The notes beneath the pieces were generated by a model, which had not been told where the DNA came from, did not search any database, and worked only from the letters and a program-made list of their open reading frames with translations. A stretch of 64,000 bases of DNA from positions 1 through 64,000 of the forward strand of contig NZ_BAZX01000007.1 of the NCBI RefSeq assembly GCF_001310955.1, written 5' to 3'. Each line of letters opens with the position of its first letter. Within the stretch, counting starts at the first letter, position 1. This DNA comes from Marinifilum fragile JCM 15579 (GTDB taxonomy: Bacteria > Bacteroidota > Bacteroidia > Bacteroidales > Marinifilaceae). This document shows, piece by piece, positions 10,193 through 18,916 of this stretch. The position numbers were made by a program, and so were the translations under genes.

Positions 10193-11293
10193 ATGAATAA
10201 ATCTACAATCATACTGGTGCTGATATCTATTTTTGCGCTATCATGCAATCAATCAAAAGAGAAGAAAATGACTCAGGCAGCCTATTCTATCTATATCGGC
10301 ACATATACCGATACCAACTCTAAGGGAATCTATAAAATCGCAATGAACAAATCGGGAAAGTTTGGCGAACTGAGTTTACAAGCTGAAACCAAGAATCCAT
10401 CTTTTTTGTGTTTTGCCAATAAGGGTAAAAATTTGCTTGCGATAAATGAGATCAATTCATTGGATGGAGTAGGGAGTGTTGAAAGCTATAAGATAGGTGA
10501 TCAGCTTGAGTTGATCAGCAGGAAATCGAGTGGGGGAGCACATCCTTGTTTTGTTACAGAAAAGGAGGGTATTGTTCTAACAGCTAACTATACCGGTGGA
10601 AATACGGGTTTACTGCGAGTTGATGAAAAAGGAAACCTTTCTGAACTGATGGATGTGAATCAGCACAAAGGATCAGGAACCGTTGAGGGTAGACAAGATG
10701 CTCCACACGCTCATAGTATTTGGTTTCATCCCAATAAAGATAGAGTAATTGCTGTGGATTTAGGAACCAATGAATTGTGGACTTCTACCATTAAGGATGA
10801 TAAATTTGACCATACAGAACGCATTGTAATGCCTGAAGGGTCAGGGCCAAGACATTTGGCCTTTCATCCCAATGGCAAATTTATTTATGTGATTAATGAA
10901 CTAAGCAATACAATCACCCTTCTAAAGGGAGAAAGCTTACAAACTATTGATAATGTAAATACCTTGCCACAAGCTTTTGAAGGAAGCAGTTTTACTGCAG
11001 ATATTCACATTTCATCCGATGGAAAGTTTCTGTACGGTTCTAATCGCGGACACAACAGCATTGTGATATATGCTGTATTGGAAGATGGAAGACTGGAATT
11101 GATAGGACATGAGTCTACACGTGGTGAACATCCTCGTAATTTTAGCCTTAGTCCTGATGAGAAATTTTTGCTTGTAGCCAATCAGAATACCAATAATTTG
11201 GTATGCTTTAAGCGCAATAAAGAAACAGGCTTACTCACTTTCATTGATGAGACAAAAGCACCTAAACCTGTTTGTGTGTTATTTGAAAAATAG
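10193..11293 (+). CDS. Lactonase family protein (7-bladed beta-propeller), lipoprotein
   Basis: A 366-residue protein of the PF10282 lactonase family (6-phosphogluconolactonase-like YbhE fold). The N-terminus is a lipoprotein signal with ALSC as lipobox, so it sits in the periplasm or outer membrane rather than the cytosol. Propeller motifs are visible (YIGTYTDTNSKGIYKI, PHAHSIWFHPN, GPRHLAFHPNGKFIYVINE, EHPRNFSLSPDEKFLLVANQ). Being a lipoprotein argues against the classical pentose-phosphate role and for a lactone or sugar substrate outside the cytoplasm. The family is sure, the substrate is not. Confidence 0.88.
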   Translation: MNKSTIILVLISIFALSCNQSKEKKMTQAAYSIYIGTYTDTNSKGIYKIAMNKSGKFGELSLQAETKNPSFLCFANKGKNLLAINEINSLDGVGSVESYKIGDQLELISRKSSGGAHPCFVTEKEGIVLTANYTGGNTGLLRVDEKGNLSELMDVNQHKGSGTVEGRQDAPHAHSIWFHPNKDRVIAVDLGTNELWTSTIKDDKFDHTERIVMPEGSGPRHLAFHPNGKFIYVINELSNTITLLKGESLQTIDNVNTLPQAFEGSSFTADIHISSDGKFLYGSNRGHNSIVIYAVLEDGRLELIGHESTRGEHPRNFSLSPDEKFLLVANQNTNNLVCFKRNKETGLLTFIDETKAPKPVCVLFEK

Positions 11294-11295
11294 AA

Positions 11296-11601
11296 TTATA
11301 CAGTTTTGAATTCAATCAACATTAAATGGTCTGTTTGTTTTAGGTCAGGATAAAATCCCAGCAAAACAGACCATAATTCTTCTTTCGTATCAAAGCCATC
11401 CTTCTTGATTTCTGCTATTGTCAATTCTTTAAAATTCTTGTGTGTCACTTTCGTAATTCGTATTTCTATTGAAGGCTTGTCATCAAAAATGGCTTCGCCT
11501 TTTCCCAATTCAGGAGCAGGTTCATCAACTCTTGCAGTTTGAGTTTTGTTGCCATCTTTAATGGCCTCATAAAAATCGGAGTGGAAATTGATTTGGGACA
11601 T
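11296..11601 (-). CDS. ASCH domain protein
   Basis: A 101-residue protein resembling ASCH domains (PUA-like RNA-binding fold): INFHSDFYEAIKDGNKTQTAR near the N-terminus and a final DHLMLIEFKTV strand. Family members act in RNA metabolism, and the YqfB type hydrolyses N4-acetylcytidine. It is the last gene of the minus-strand operon 15496 to 11296; its start codon directly abuts the stop of the Yip1-like gene. Function beyond the domain is unknown. Confidence 0.75.
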   Translation of the reverse strand: MSQINFHSDFYEAIKDGNKTQTARVDEPAPELGKGEAIFDDKPSIEIRITKVTHKNFKELTIAEIKKDGFDTKEELWSVLLGFYPDLKQTDHLMLIEFKTV

Positions 11602-12168
11602 TTATATATATTTGATTGCACTTATAATGTTTAGGATGATCCATATGATTAAAAAAGGACTAATATTTATGAGAGCTTTAAAATATCCATAATCATTAAA
11701 GAAATTTAACCCTTGGATTAGAATCTTAATAGATAGAATATAGAATGCTAAATTAAATATATTTAGAAAATAAGTGTGTGATTGAATGTTCTCAATGTTA
11801 AAATACAAAGGTATAAGTATACAAAGTTTGATTAATGTTGGAATTAATGAATATGCAAAAACAGTCTTTATATCTATATATTCAGCTTGCCCCTTCAATA
11901 ATTTTCCGAAAAGTAATGTAATGTACGGTAGAATATATCTACCTACTATTACAGAAACTCCTATGCTTAATAAAATTAGAAACAGCAAAATTCCCAAACC
12001 AGATTCATTGAAATATGGGTAATCTTTAAAAACAGAATCTAATCCAATTAGAATACCATAAATCATGAATATAATATCACTATATCCACTTAGCTCATCT
12101 GAAAATTTATTATTTAACTTTTCATAGGTCATTTTAGTGTTAAAAAGAATGCTAAATACAGTTGACAT
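11602..12168 (-). CDS. Yip1-like integral membrane protein
   Basis: A 188-residue protein with about five transmembrane helices and the LLKGQAEYIDIKTVFAYSLIP region typical of bacterial YIP1-domain membrane proteins. The start overlaps the Nudix gene end by 17 bases; an internal ATG at 12132 (MTYEKLNNKF) is an alternative. It is embedded in the minus-strand operon. The molecular role of bacterial Yip1 proteins is unknown. Confidence 0.65.
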   Translation of the reverse strand: MSTVFSILFNTKMTYEKLNNKFSDELSGYSDIIFMIYGILIGLDSVFKDYPYFNESGLGILLFLILLSIGVSVIVGRYILPYITLLFGKLLKGQAEYIDIKTVFAYSLIPTLIKLCILIPLYFNIENIQSHTYFLNIFNLAFYILSIKILIQGLNFFNDYGYFKALINISPFLIIWIILNIISAIKYI

Positions 12169-12607
12169 GGCTATTAGAGTTATTTATTAATATCTGATTC
12201 ACCTCTTCGAAGACTAGATTCTGAATATCAGGATAGGTTAAATCCTCAGGCAAGTCCTTAAAGAAACGAATTTCTGCAATCTCAGATTTAGGCAATTCTC
12301 CCAAATAAGTAATATTGGCAAAAAAGATTCTTCCATAATTGATTTCGCCTTTCCAATCGCAGGAATAGTCGGCAATTAATTTAAGGCTAAATTCTTTGGC
12401 TCCGGTTTCTTCGTACAGCTCTCTTCTGGCTGCCTGTAGTGCTGTTTCATTCGCTTCAATATGTCCAGCAGGCATTTCCCATGTTTCGCGCATTCTATGA
12501 CGCACAAACACCCATGTATTTTGATATTTCGAACAAACTATGGAATACTTTAAATTTTCGTCCGGTATACTTAAGGGATCTAAAAAATTAACGATTGGTT
12601 TTGTCAT
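12152..12607 (-). CDS. Nudix hydrolase
   Basis: A 151-residue protein with a complete Nudix box, GX5EX7REUXEEXGU, at GHIEANETALQAARRELYEE followed by TGA (about residues 48-70). The two glutamates of REXXEE bind Mg2+ or Mn2+. It should hydrolyse a nucleoside diphosphate linked to another moiety, and the short arms around the box resemble 8-oxo-dGTP-type hydrolases. It overlaps the Yip1 gene and follows the VOC gene by 9 bases, so it is translated from the same operon. Confidence 0.88.
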   Translation of the reverse strand: MTKPIVNFLDPLSIPDENLKYSIVCSKYQNTWVFVRHRMRETWEMPAGHIEANETALQAARRELYEETGAKEFSLKLIADYSCDWKGEINYGRIFFANITYLGELPKSEIAEIRFFKDLPEDLTYPDIQNLVFEEVNQILINNSNSHVNCI

Positions 12608-12616
12608 GTGTATATC

Positions 12617-13042
12617 TTACTCAGAGGTTGACTTTCCTTTGTACATCTCACTAAATGGGCCTTCAATAGGTTCCCAAAGTTCTACTTTATTTCCTTCAGG
12701 ATCAAGAATCCAGCCAAATTTTCCATATTCAAATACTTGCATCTCTCCAACAATCTCAACCCCTTCCTCTTTTAAAATTGTAAGCAATTCTTCAAGGTTC
12801 TCAACACGATAATTGAACATGAAATCTTTCTTTGAAGGCTGAAAATATTCAGTGTTCTCCTCAAACGGCCCCCAAATGGTAAATCCAGTTTCTTCAGGCT
12901 TACTGGTTTTTTGCCATTCAAATACACCACCATATTCATCAGGACATTGAATGCCCAAATGTTTGTTGTACCATTCTCTTGTTCTTTTGGGATCTTTGGT
13001 TTTGAAAAAGATTCCACCTATTCCTGTTACGCGTTTTTTCAT
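12617..13042 (-). CDS. VOC family (glyoxalase/dioxygenase fold) protein
   Basis: A 141-residue vicinal-oxygen-chelate protein. It shows GIGGIFFKTKDPKRTREWYN at the N-terminus and FGWILDPEGNKVELWEP near the C-terminus, with the usual metal-binding Glu in VELWEP. The start overlaps the stop of the upstream SDR gene in an ATGA, indicating translational coupling. Candidate roles are glyoxalase-like or antibiotic-resistance-like; the substrate is not identifiable. Confidence 0.83.
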   Translation of the reverse strand: MKKRVTGIGGIFFKTKDPKRTREWYNKHLGIQCPDEYGGVFEWQKTSKPEETGFTIWGPFEENTEYFQPSKKDFMFNYRVENLEELLTILKEEGVEIVGEMQVFEYGKFGWILDPEGNKVELWEPIEGPFSEMYKGKSTSE

Positions 13043-14472
13043 GATCTTTTATTGTAATTTATAATGCCATTAATCATTCCTTTAAATATAAAAACATGGA
13101 ATGGGTAACTCAAATACCAATACAGTCTTCCTGCCAAGCCTTTGGGTCTGAAAATGGCTTTTTGCTGCAGATGGTTTTGCTTCAATGAAAATTCGAGCCA
13201 AGCTTCTCCCGGTAATTTCATTTCAGCGTAGAGCAATAACCTCTTATTTTCTTTATCGGCCAATAATACTCTCCAAAAATCCAGAGAGTCGCCAATCTCT
13301 ATTTCCGAAGGATGTCTTCGTCCACGATTTAGGCCAACACCACCAAACAGCTTATCCAAAAAGCCACGAAATTGCCATAGCCAATTTGCATAATACCAGC
13401 CTCTATCTCCACCTAAAGCCCAAACATTATCCAAAACCAATTGTTTGTTTTTCACAGGAAGAATTTTGGTATCAAAATAACAACCAAAACTTGGAGGCTC
13501 TACATACTTAAAGTTTTTGTTCGATAATATTCCACTACTTAAGGCATCTTTCCAGGATGAAATTACCATCTGCTGTTTGATTTTACCCATAGCTTTTTCA
13601 ATCGCTTCTTTGTATGAGATTGGATGAATATCAAGTTTTTGGGCAAAATCATTTGGTCGGCAAACCACTTCCACTTTCATGCTGTTAACCAGGTTTACCG
13701 CTAGGTTATAGGATGTTGAAGTTATAAAAAATAGCCAGTAGGAAGAAAGGCGAGGTGTCATTATGGGTAAAGTGATTACCTTTCTATTCAGTTTTCGAAC
13801 CTCAGCATATTGCAATAGCATTTCCTTATAACTTAGAACTTCCGTTCCGCCAATATCAAAGGTCTGGTTCAGACAGTGTTTGTTGTAAATTACCTTGTGC
13901 AAATACTCAATTACATTGCGAATGGCTATGGGTTGACATTTGGTTAATAACCATTGTGGGGTTATCATTATTGGTAGCTTTTCTACCAAATCGCGAATAA
14001 TTTCGAAAGATGCACTGCCAGAACCAACTATAATTCCTGCTCTTAAAATGGTCACATAGCTGCGACTCTCTTTTAGGATGTCTTCAACTTCTTTTCTCGA
14101 TTGTAAATGCTTTGAAAGTTTTTCTTCATTGGCAATGCCGCTAAGGTATACAATTTGTCGATTCTCCGTTTTCTTTAGGCAGTTTACAAAGTTTTGTGCA
14201 CATCGTTTTTCGAGAACATCAAATCCTACAGTACCATGAAGCATTGAATGAATCAGGTAGTAGCTGACCTGAATATCTTTTGGAATTTTCTCTAAAGATT
14301 TTGGATCTAGAAGATCCACTTCTAATACCCTAATGTTTGGATGGAAATATTCTTTATGCGTAAACCGTTGCTTGTTTCGAACACAGCAATACACAGTATG
14401 ACCTTGTTCCAAGAGAACAGGAAGTAATCGTTTACCTATATAACCATTGGCGCCGGTCAATAAAATCTTCAT
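13039..14472 (-). CDS. SDR/NAD(P)-binding epimerase-like protein with DUF2867 domain
   Basis: A 477-residue two-domain protein. Residues 1-230 form an extended or atypical SDR Rossmann domain with the nucleotide motif TGANGYIGKRLLPVL. The C-terminal half (about 290-470) resembles DUF2867, with WALGGDRGWYYANWLW and RGRRHPSEIEIGDSLDFWRV. This fused form is annotated in many bacteria as an NAD(P)H-binding oxidoreductase with no proven substrate. It starts 4 bases after the PD40 gene stop and overlaps the VOC gene, in a tight operon. Confidence 0.85.
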   Translation of the reverse strand: MKILLTGANGYIGKRLLPVLLEQGHTVYCCVRNKQRFTHKEYFHPNIRVLEVDLLDPKSLEKIPKDIQVSYYLIHSMLHGTVGFDVLEKRCAQNFVNCLKKTENRQIVYLSGIANEEKLSKHLQSRKEVEDILKESRSYVTILRAGIIVGSGSASFEIIRDLVEKLPIMITPQWLLTKCQPIAIRNVIEYLHKVIYNKHCLNQTFDIGGTEVLSYKEMLLQYAEVRKLNRKVITLPIMTPRLSSYWLFFITSTSYNLAVNLVNSMKVEVVCRPNDFAQKLDIHPISYKEAIEKAMGKIKQQMVISSWKDALSSGILSNKNFKYVEPPSFGCYFDTKILPVKNKQLVLDNVWALGGDRGWYYANWLWQFRGFLDKLFGGVGLNRGRRHPSEIEIGDSLDFWRVLLADKENKRLLLYAEMKLPGEAWLEFSLKQNHLQQKAIFRPKGLAGRLYWYLSYPFHVFIFKGMINGIINYNKRS

Positions 14473-14476
14473 ATGC

Positions 14477-15496
14477 CTACTGTTTGTTCTGTTTTGCTAA
14501 AGCTTCTGCTTTAAGATCTTCTATAAAATCGGTTTTTATCCAATACAAATCAAGATTTCCATTTTGTGGAGAAACAGCATTTTTCTTTATCTCCTTGAGA
14601 TTTGGCCTTTCCTGACGTATTTGCTTGTTATTAGAAAAGATAAAATATTTTCCATCAGGAGACAAAGATGGCGACAATGCAAATGTGTTTGGGAAATTTA
14701 CTTTATTCCCCATATTCATTAAAGGAGTCCAATTATCATTCCCTAAATTAAAGCTGATATAATAATCTGCTCGACCAATGCTATTCCCTTCAATCAAAGT
14801 ACAAACAATAAGGTAACTCTCATCAGGTGCAATCAGCGAGTTGTATTGCATATTGGTAGGATTTACTTCTTTAGGAAGACGCTCTGGCGTTTGATATTTC
14901 CCATCAATCAATTTCGATCGATATATGACTTGCACATTTTTACTTTCTTCGTGTGTGTAGTAAATGGTACCACTATTGGTTAATGTTGGATAATATTGTC
15001 CTGAATCAGTATTTATTGGTCCTTCTAGTTCATATGGTTCCGACCATCCCTCAACTGTTTTATCCATTACCCAAATGTTTTGATAGAACCATCCATCTTT
15101 TTGTTCCTTTCCTTTGGGCGGTCTTGTGGACATGAAGAACAATTTTTTGCCATCTCGGGTAATGAATGGTTCAAGATCTTTGTATGCTGGATTTCCTGAA
15201 AAAGAAGCAAATTTAGGCTCAGTCCAAACATCATTTACCAGTTTGGAAGTGGCAATGTAATAGTCAGCGCCATTTCTGATGGTATAGTATATTTCTTTAC
15301 CATCGGGACTCATGGTAAAGTCTCTTTCATGCAGATGACTGGATACGAAGTTGGGTGCAAATAACCTGGCGATGCTATCCGGTTTAATTTCTCCTAAATA
15401 TTCTCCTTTTCGGATATTTTTAATACCTGATTCTTTTTGTTGAGTGCATGAGTAAATAATTACAAGAAGGAATACTGTGTAAATTAGTTTTTTCAT
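14477..15496 (-). CDS. PD40/TolB-like beta-propeller lipoprotein
   Basis: A 339-residue lipoprotein (lipobox IYSC near residue 17) with repeated PD40 motifs: FTMSPDGKEIYYTIR, FITRDGKKLFFMSTRPP, IAPDESYLIVC and LSPDGKYFIFSNN. This is a TolB-type propeller facing the periplasm or surface. It is the first gene of the minus-strand operon running to 11296. Such proteins usually bind proteins or small ligands; the specific role is unknown. Confidence 0.8.
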   Translation of the reverse strand: MKKLIYTVFLLVIIYSCTQQKESGIKNIRKGEYLGEIKPDSIARLFAPNFVSSHLHERDFTMSPDGKEIYYTIRNGADYYIATSKLVNDVWTEPKFASFSGNPAYKDLEPFITRDGKKLFFMSTRPPKGKEQKDGWFYQNIWVMDKTVEGWSEPYELEGPINTDSGQYYPTLTNSGTIYYTHEESKNVQVIYRSKLIDGKYQTPERLPKEVNPTNMQYNSLIAPDESYLIVCTLIEGNSIGRADYYISFNLGNDNWTPLMNMGNKVNFPNTFALSPSLSPDGKYFIFSNNKQIRQERPNLKEIKKNAVSPQNGNLDLYWIKTDFIEDLKAEALAKQNKQ

Positions 15497-15680
15497 TGAG
15501 TTTTAGGTTAAAATTTGGTAGTTATCTAATTTACTAAAATATTTATTCATTTAGATCTTAAAAATCAATAGCGGATAATTAGGAAGTGATTAATGAATAT
15601 TGGAAATGCATTTCTTAGAATTTATTAAAAAAATGAAACAGCTTTTGCACGAATTGTAGGATATGAATGCATGTTTTGTT

Positions 15681-15744
15681 TATATTTGGAACATATTTCC
15701 AAAAGCCAATTTACTATTTACATTTTCCATTTTATTTGGAAAAT
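15681..15744 (+). promoter_or_regulatory. Putative promoter box and two inverted repeats upstream of the GH92 gene
   Basis: TATATTTG at 15681-15688 matches the TAnnTTTG box, though a good -33 box at normal distance is not seen. It overlaps an inverted repeat TTTGGAA-5 nt-TTCCAAA (15685-15703). A second repeat with the same half-sites in opposite order, ATTTTCC-9 nt-GGAAAAT, lies at 15722-15744, just before the ATG. They look like operator sites for a dimeric regulator. Confidence 0.4.
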
Positions 15745-15760
15745 AAACTATTTACTTATT

Positions 15761-17944
15761 ATGAGATTATTAGCCTTTTGTTTGGCAATGATTGGTCTCT
15801 TTGCGTGCAATAAAAAGCAGGCAGAGCCGCGGAAATTAACTAGCTATGTAAATACTTTCGTAGGTACCGATGGACCAGGTAATACTTATCCTGGAGCAGT
15901 AATGCCTTTTGGTATGGTGCAGCTTAGTCCTGATAACGGTTTGCCAGGTTGGGATAGAATCGCAGGGTATTTTTGGCCTGATTCAACCATAGCTGGATTT
16001 AGTCACACTCATTTATCAGGAACTGGCGCAGGGGATATGTATGATATTCTTTTGATGCCTTTAAATAGTCGTTTTACAGATAATTTAACACCGGAAGGAG
16101 ATTATCGTCCATACTCAAAATTTTCTCATGAAAAGGAGGAAGCTTCACCTGGCTATTATAAAGTGGAATTGTTGAGTTCGGGAATTACCGCTGAGCTTAC
16201 CACTACAAAGCGAGTAGGTTTTCACAGATACAGTTTTCCTAAAGATTCTGATTCTAAAATTATTTTGGATTTGGGATATAAATTGAATTGGGATAACCCA
16301 TATGATACTAAAATAATTGTTGAGAATGATTCGACCATATCGGGATACAGAAAATCAAATGGTTGGGCAAGAGATCAACATCTGTATTTTACTGCACAAT
16401 TTTCAAAAGCTTTTAAATCTGTTGAATTGTTTGAAGGAGATAAGAAGTCGGCAAATATGTCGGTTACCTCTCCTAAAACAAAATTGATCGCAAATTTTGA
16501 CATTGAAAATCCTGAAGAAATTTTGGTAAAAGTTGCCTTATCTTCTGCTTCCATTGAAGGAGCAAAAAAGAATATGAAGGCAGAGCTAAATCATTGGGAT
16601 TTTGATGGTGTAGTAAAACAAGCCGATCAAGAATGGGAGAACTTATTGTCTCAGATTGAGATTGAAGCAGATGAAGAACAAAAAGAATTGTTTTATACCA
16701 ATTTGTATCATTTATATCTTACTCCTAGTTTGCACTCAGATATTGATGGAATGCACAAAGGTGCAGATGGAAAATACCACAAAGCAGAGGGATTTGATCG
16801 CTATGATACTTTCTCATTGTGGGATACCTACAGAGCTGCACATCCATTATACACAATTTTATGTCCTGATAAAGTAGAAGATTTCATCAAATCTTTTCTA
16901 ATTCATTACGATGAAACAGGTTTGTTGCCTGTATGGTCTATGGCAGGGAACGAAACCAATATGATGATTGGATATCATGCGGTTCCGGTAATTGTAGATG
17001 CTTATTTTAAAGGAATTGAAATGGATGTTGAAAAAGCTTACAAAGCTTGTAAAGAATCGGCAATGGAGAAAGGTCGCCAGATTGATGAGTATATGCACTT
17101 GGGCTATGTTCCTACTGATGAAGAAGGTGAAAACTGGTCTGTTTCAAAAACATTGGAGTATGCTTACGATGATTGGTGTATTGCACAGTTTGCAAAAGCT
17201 TTAAATAATGAAGCAGACTACAAATATTTCTTAAAAAGAGGAGAAAATTGGAAAAATCTATACGATCCAAAATCAACTTTCTTTAGACCTAAAGATCCTA
17301 AAGGAAATTTTGTTTCACCATTCATACCTAAGGAATATACCAATTACTTTTGTGAGAGTAATGCCTGGCAGTATTTCTGGTATGTACCTCAAGATGTGCC
17401 AGAGTTTATAAAAACAGTTGGGGAGGACAAATTTTCGGCGAAATTGGATTCAATGTTTACTTATTATCCTACGGCAGATGATAAGTTGCCGATATTTAGC
17501 ACAGGTATGATTGGTCAATATGCTCACGGAAATGAACCAAGTCATCATGTTGCCTACTTGTACAATTATATCAATCAAGCAGAGAAAACTCAGGAAATGG
17601 TTCGCAGAATTATCAATACCCAATACACTACTCAACCAGATGGATATTGTGGTAATGAGGATTGCGGTCAAATGTCTGCTTGGATGGTATTTTCGTCTTT
17701 AGGAATCTATCCGGTAAATCCGGCGAATGGAGTTTATGATATTACTTCACCTTGGGTTGAAAAAGGAATTTTGCATTTGCCGAATGGTAAAACTTTTACC
17801 ATTACTACCGAAAACCAAGGCAAAGAAAACCACTACATTGAAAAGGTATTGCTAAATGGTGAAGAGTACAAAGAATTAACCATTACTCATCAGCAAATAA
17901 TGCAAGGTGGAGAATTGCATTTTGTATTAAAATCAACGAAATAG
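15761..17944 (+). CDS. GH92 family alpha-mannosidase, lipoprotein
   Basis: A 727-residue glycoside hydrolase family 92 enzyme, an inverting Ca2+-dependent exo-alpha-mannosidase acting on N-glycans or mannans. The start at ATG 15761 gives a clean lipoprotein signal (LFAC). Family signatures run in order: YVNTFVGTDGPGNTYPGAVMP, FSHTHLSGTGAGD, FDRYDTFSLWDTYRAAHPL, NETNMMIGYHAVPVIVDAY, and GNEDCGQMSAWMVFSSLGIY near the end. Length matches the family. It is followed by an exonuclease/phosphatase-fold enzyme but separated by a strong terminator. Exact linkage specificity is unknown. Confidence 0.94.
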   Translation: MRLLAFCLAMIGLFACNKKQAEPRKLTSYVNTFVGTDGPGNTYPGAVMPFGMVQLSPDNGLPGWDRIAGYFWPDSTIAGFSHTHLSGTGAGDMYDILLMPLNSRFTDNLTPEGDYRPYSKFSHEKEEASPGYYKVELLSSGITAELTTTKRVGFHRYSFPKDSDSKIILDLGYKLNWDNPYDTKIIVENDSTISGYRKSNGWARDQHLYFTAQFSKAFKSVELFEGDKKSANMSVTSPKTKLIANFDIENPEEILVKVALSSASIEGAKKNMKAELNHWDFDGVVKQADQEWENLLSQIEIEADEEQKELFYTNLYHLYLTPSLHSDIDGMHKGADGKYHKAEGFDRYDTFSLWDTYRAAHPLYTILCPDKVEDFIKSFLIHYDETGLLPVWSMAGNETNMMIGYHAVPVIVDAYFKGIEMDVEKAYKACKESAMEKGRQIDEYMHLGYVPTDEEGENWSVSKTLEYAYDDWCIAQFAKALNNEADYKYFLKRGENWKNLYDPKSTFFRPKDPKGNFVSPFIPKEYTNYFCESNAWQYFWYVPQDVPEFIKTVGEDKFSAKLDSMFTYYPTADDKLPIFSTGMIGQYAHGNEPSHHVAYLYNYINQAEKTQEMVRRIINTQYTTQPDGYCGNEDCGQMSAWMVFSSLGIYPVNPANGVYDITSPWVEKGILHLPNGKTFTITTENQGKENHYIEKVLLNGEEYKELTITHQQIMQGGELHFVLKSTK

Positions 17945-17952
17945 TTTAGTTA

Positions 17953-17979
17953 GGCTGTGCTTTAAGTGCAGCCTTTTTT
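17953..17979 (+). terminator. Rho-independent terminator after the GH92 gene
   Basis: A 10-bp stem (GGCTGTGCTT against AAGTGCAGCC, with two G-U pairs) is followed directly by six T residues. It ends 18 bases before the next ATG, so the next gene must be expressed by partial read-through or by a promoter inside this short gap. Confidence 0.8.
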
Positions 17980-17996
17980 CAAATTTGAAAAGAAAA

Positions 17997-18821
17997 ATGA
18001 AGAAAGTAATATGTAATATCATAATAATACTGGGATTACTAATGAATTCCTTGTATGCCCAAAAATTTATGACCTATAATCTGCGATACGATAATCCCAA
18101 TGATGGCATAAACAAGTGGGAACTTCGAAAAGAAAATATCATTGACCTAATTTGTGAGTATCATCCGGACGTATTCGGTACACAAGAAGGTTTGTGTCAT
18201 CAACTTGAATTTTTAGATGAGAACTTAACAGATTATTCATATGTTGGAGTTGGAAGAGACGATGGGAAAAAGAAAGGGGAATATTGTGCTATTTTTTATA
18301 AAAATTCAGCTTATAAAATTGTAAAAGAATCTACATTTTGGTTGTCAACAACTCCAAATGAAATATCGGTTGGCTGGGATGCTGTTCTTGAGAGAATATG
18401 CACATATGCTTTATTTGAAGATAAGAAATCAGGAAAACAATTTTGGGTGTTTAATGCTCATTTCGATCATGTTGGAGAAAAAGCTCAATATGAAAGTGCT
18501 AAGTTAATCTTGAAGAAAATTCAACAATTGAATCAGGGAAATTTGCCTGTTGTTTTAATGGGTGATTTAAATTTAAAGCCAGAAAGTAAAGCCATAAAGT
18601 ATTTGGCCGATAATATGATTGATTCTCATATTAAAGCAAAAACTAAATCAAAGATTGGAACCTTTAATGCCTTTGAACACGATAAGCCCGTAACAGATAG
18701 AATCGATTATATTTTTGTGGATAACTCAACAAAAATAGTCAATTACAAAATTATTGATCTTAAAGTAGATGGTAAATATCCATCTGATCATTTGCCAGTA
18801 ATGATTGAAATAAAAAAATAA
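17997..18821 (+). CDS. Secreted endonuclease/exonuclease/phosphatase family hydrolase
   Basis: A 274-residue protein with a signal peptide (residues 1-21, ending LYAQ) and the EEP fold. Motifs are FMTYNLRYDNPNDGINKWELR, DVFGTQEGL (catalytic Glu), VFNAHFDHVG, VVLMGDLNLKPES (the Asp-x-Asn pair) and the final YPSDHLPVMIEIK (catalytic Asp-His). Secreted Bacteroidota members with this arrangement are probably phosphodiesterases or phosphatases on sugar or lipid substrates rather than nucleases. The ATG at 17997 is preferred over the TTG at 17985. Confidence 0.87.
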   Translation: MKKVICNIIIILGLLMNSLYAQKFMTYNLRYDNPNDGINKWELRKENIIDLICEYHPDVFGTQEGLCHQLEFLDENLTDYSYVGVGRDDGKKKGEYCAIFYKNSAYKIVKESTFWLSTTPNEISVGWDAVLERICTYALFEDKKSGKQFWVFNAHFDHVGEKAQYESAKLILKKIQQLNQGNLPVVLMGDLNLKPESKAIKYLADNMIDSHIKAKTKSKIGTFNAFEHDKPVTDRIDYIFVDNSTKIVNYKIIDLKVDGKYPSDHLPVMIEIKK

Positions 18822-18916
18822 ATCTTCAAGTTTCTGATTGTATCTTTTATGCCAATTCACTCTTTTTACTATCTTGAATGAAGAATTAAAGGGGGAGAAT
18901 AATAATATAAAGGCCT

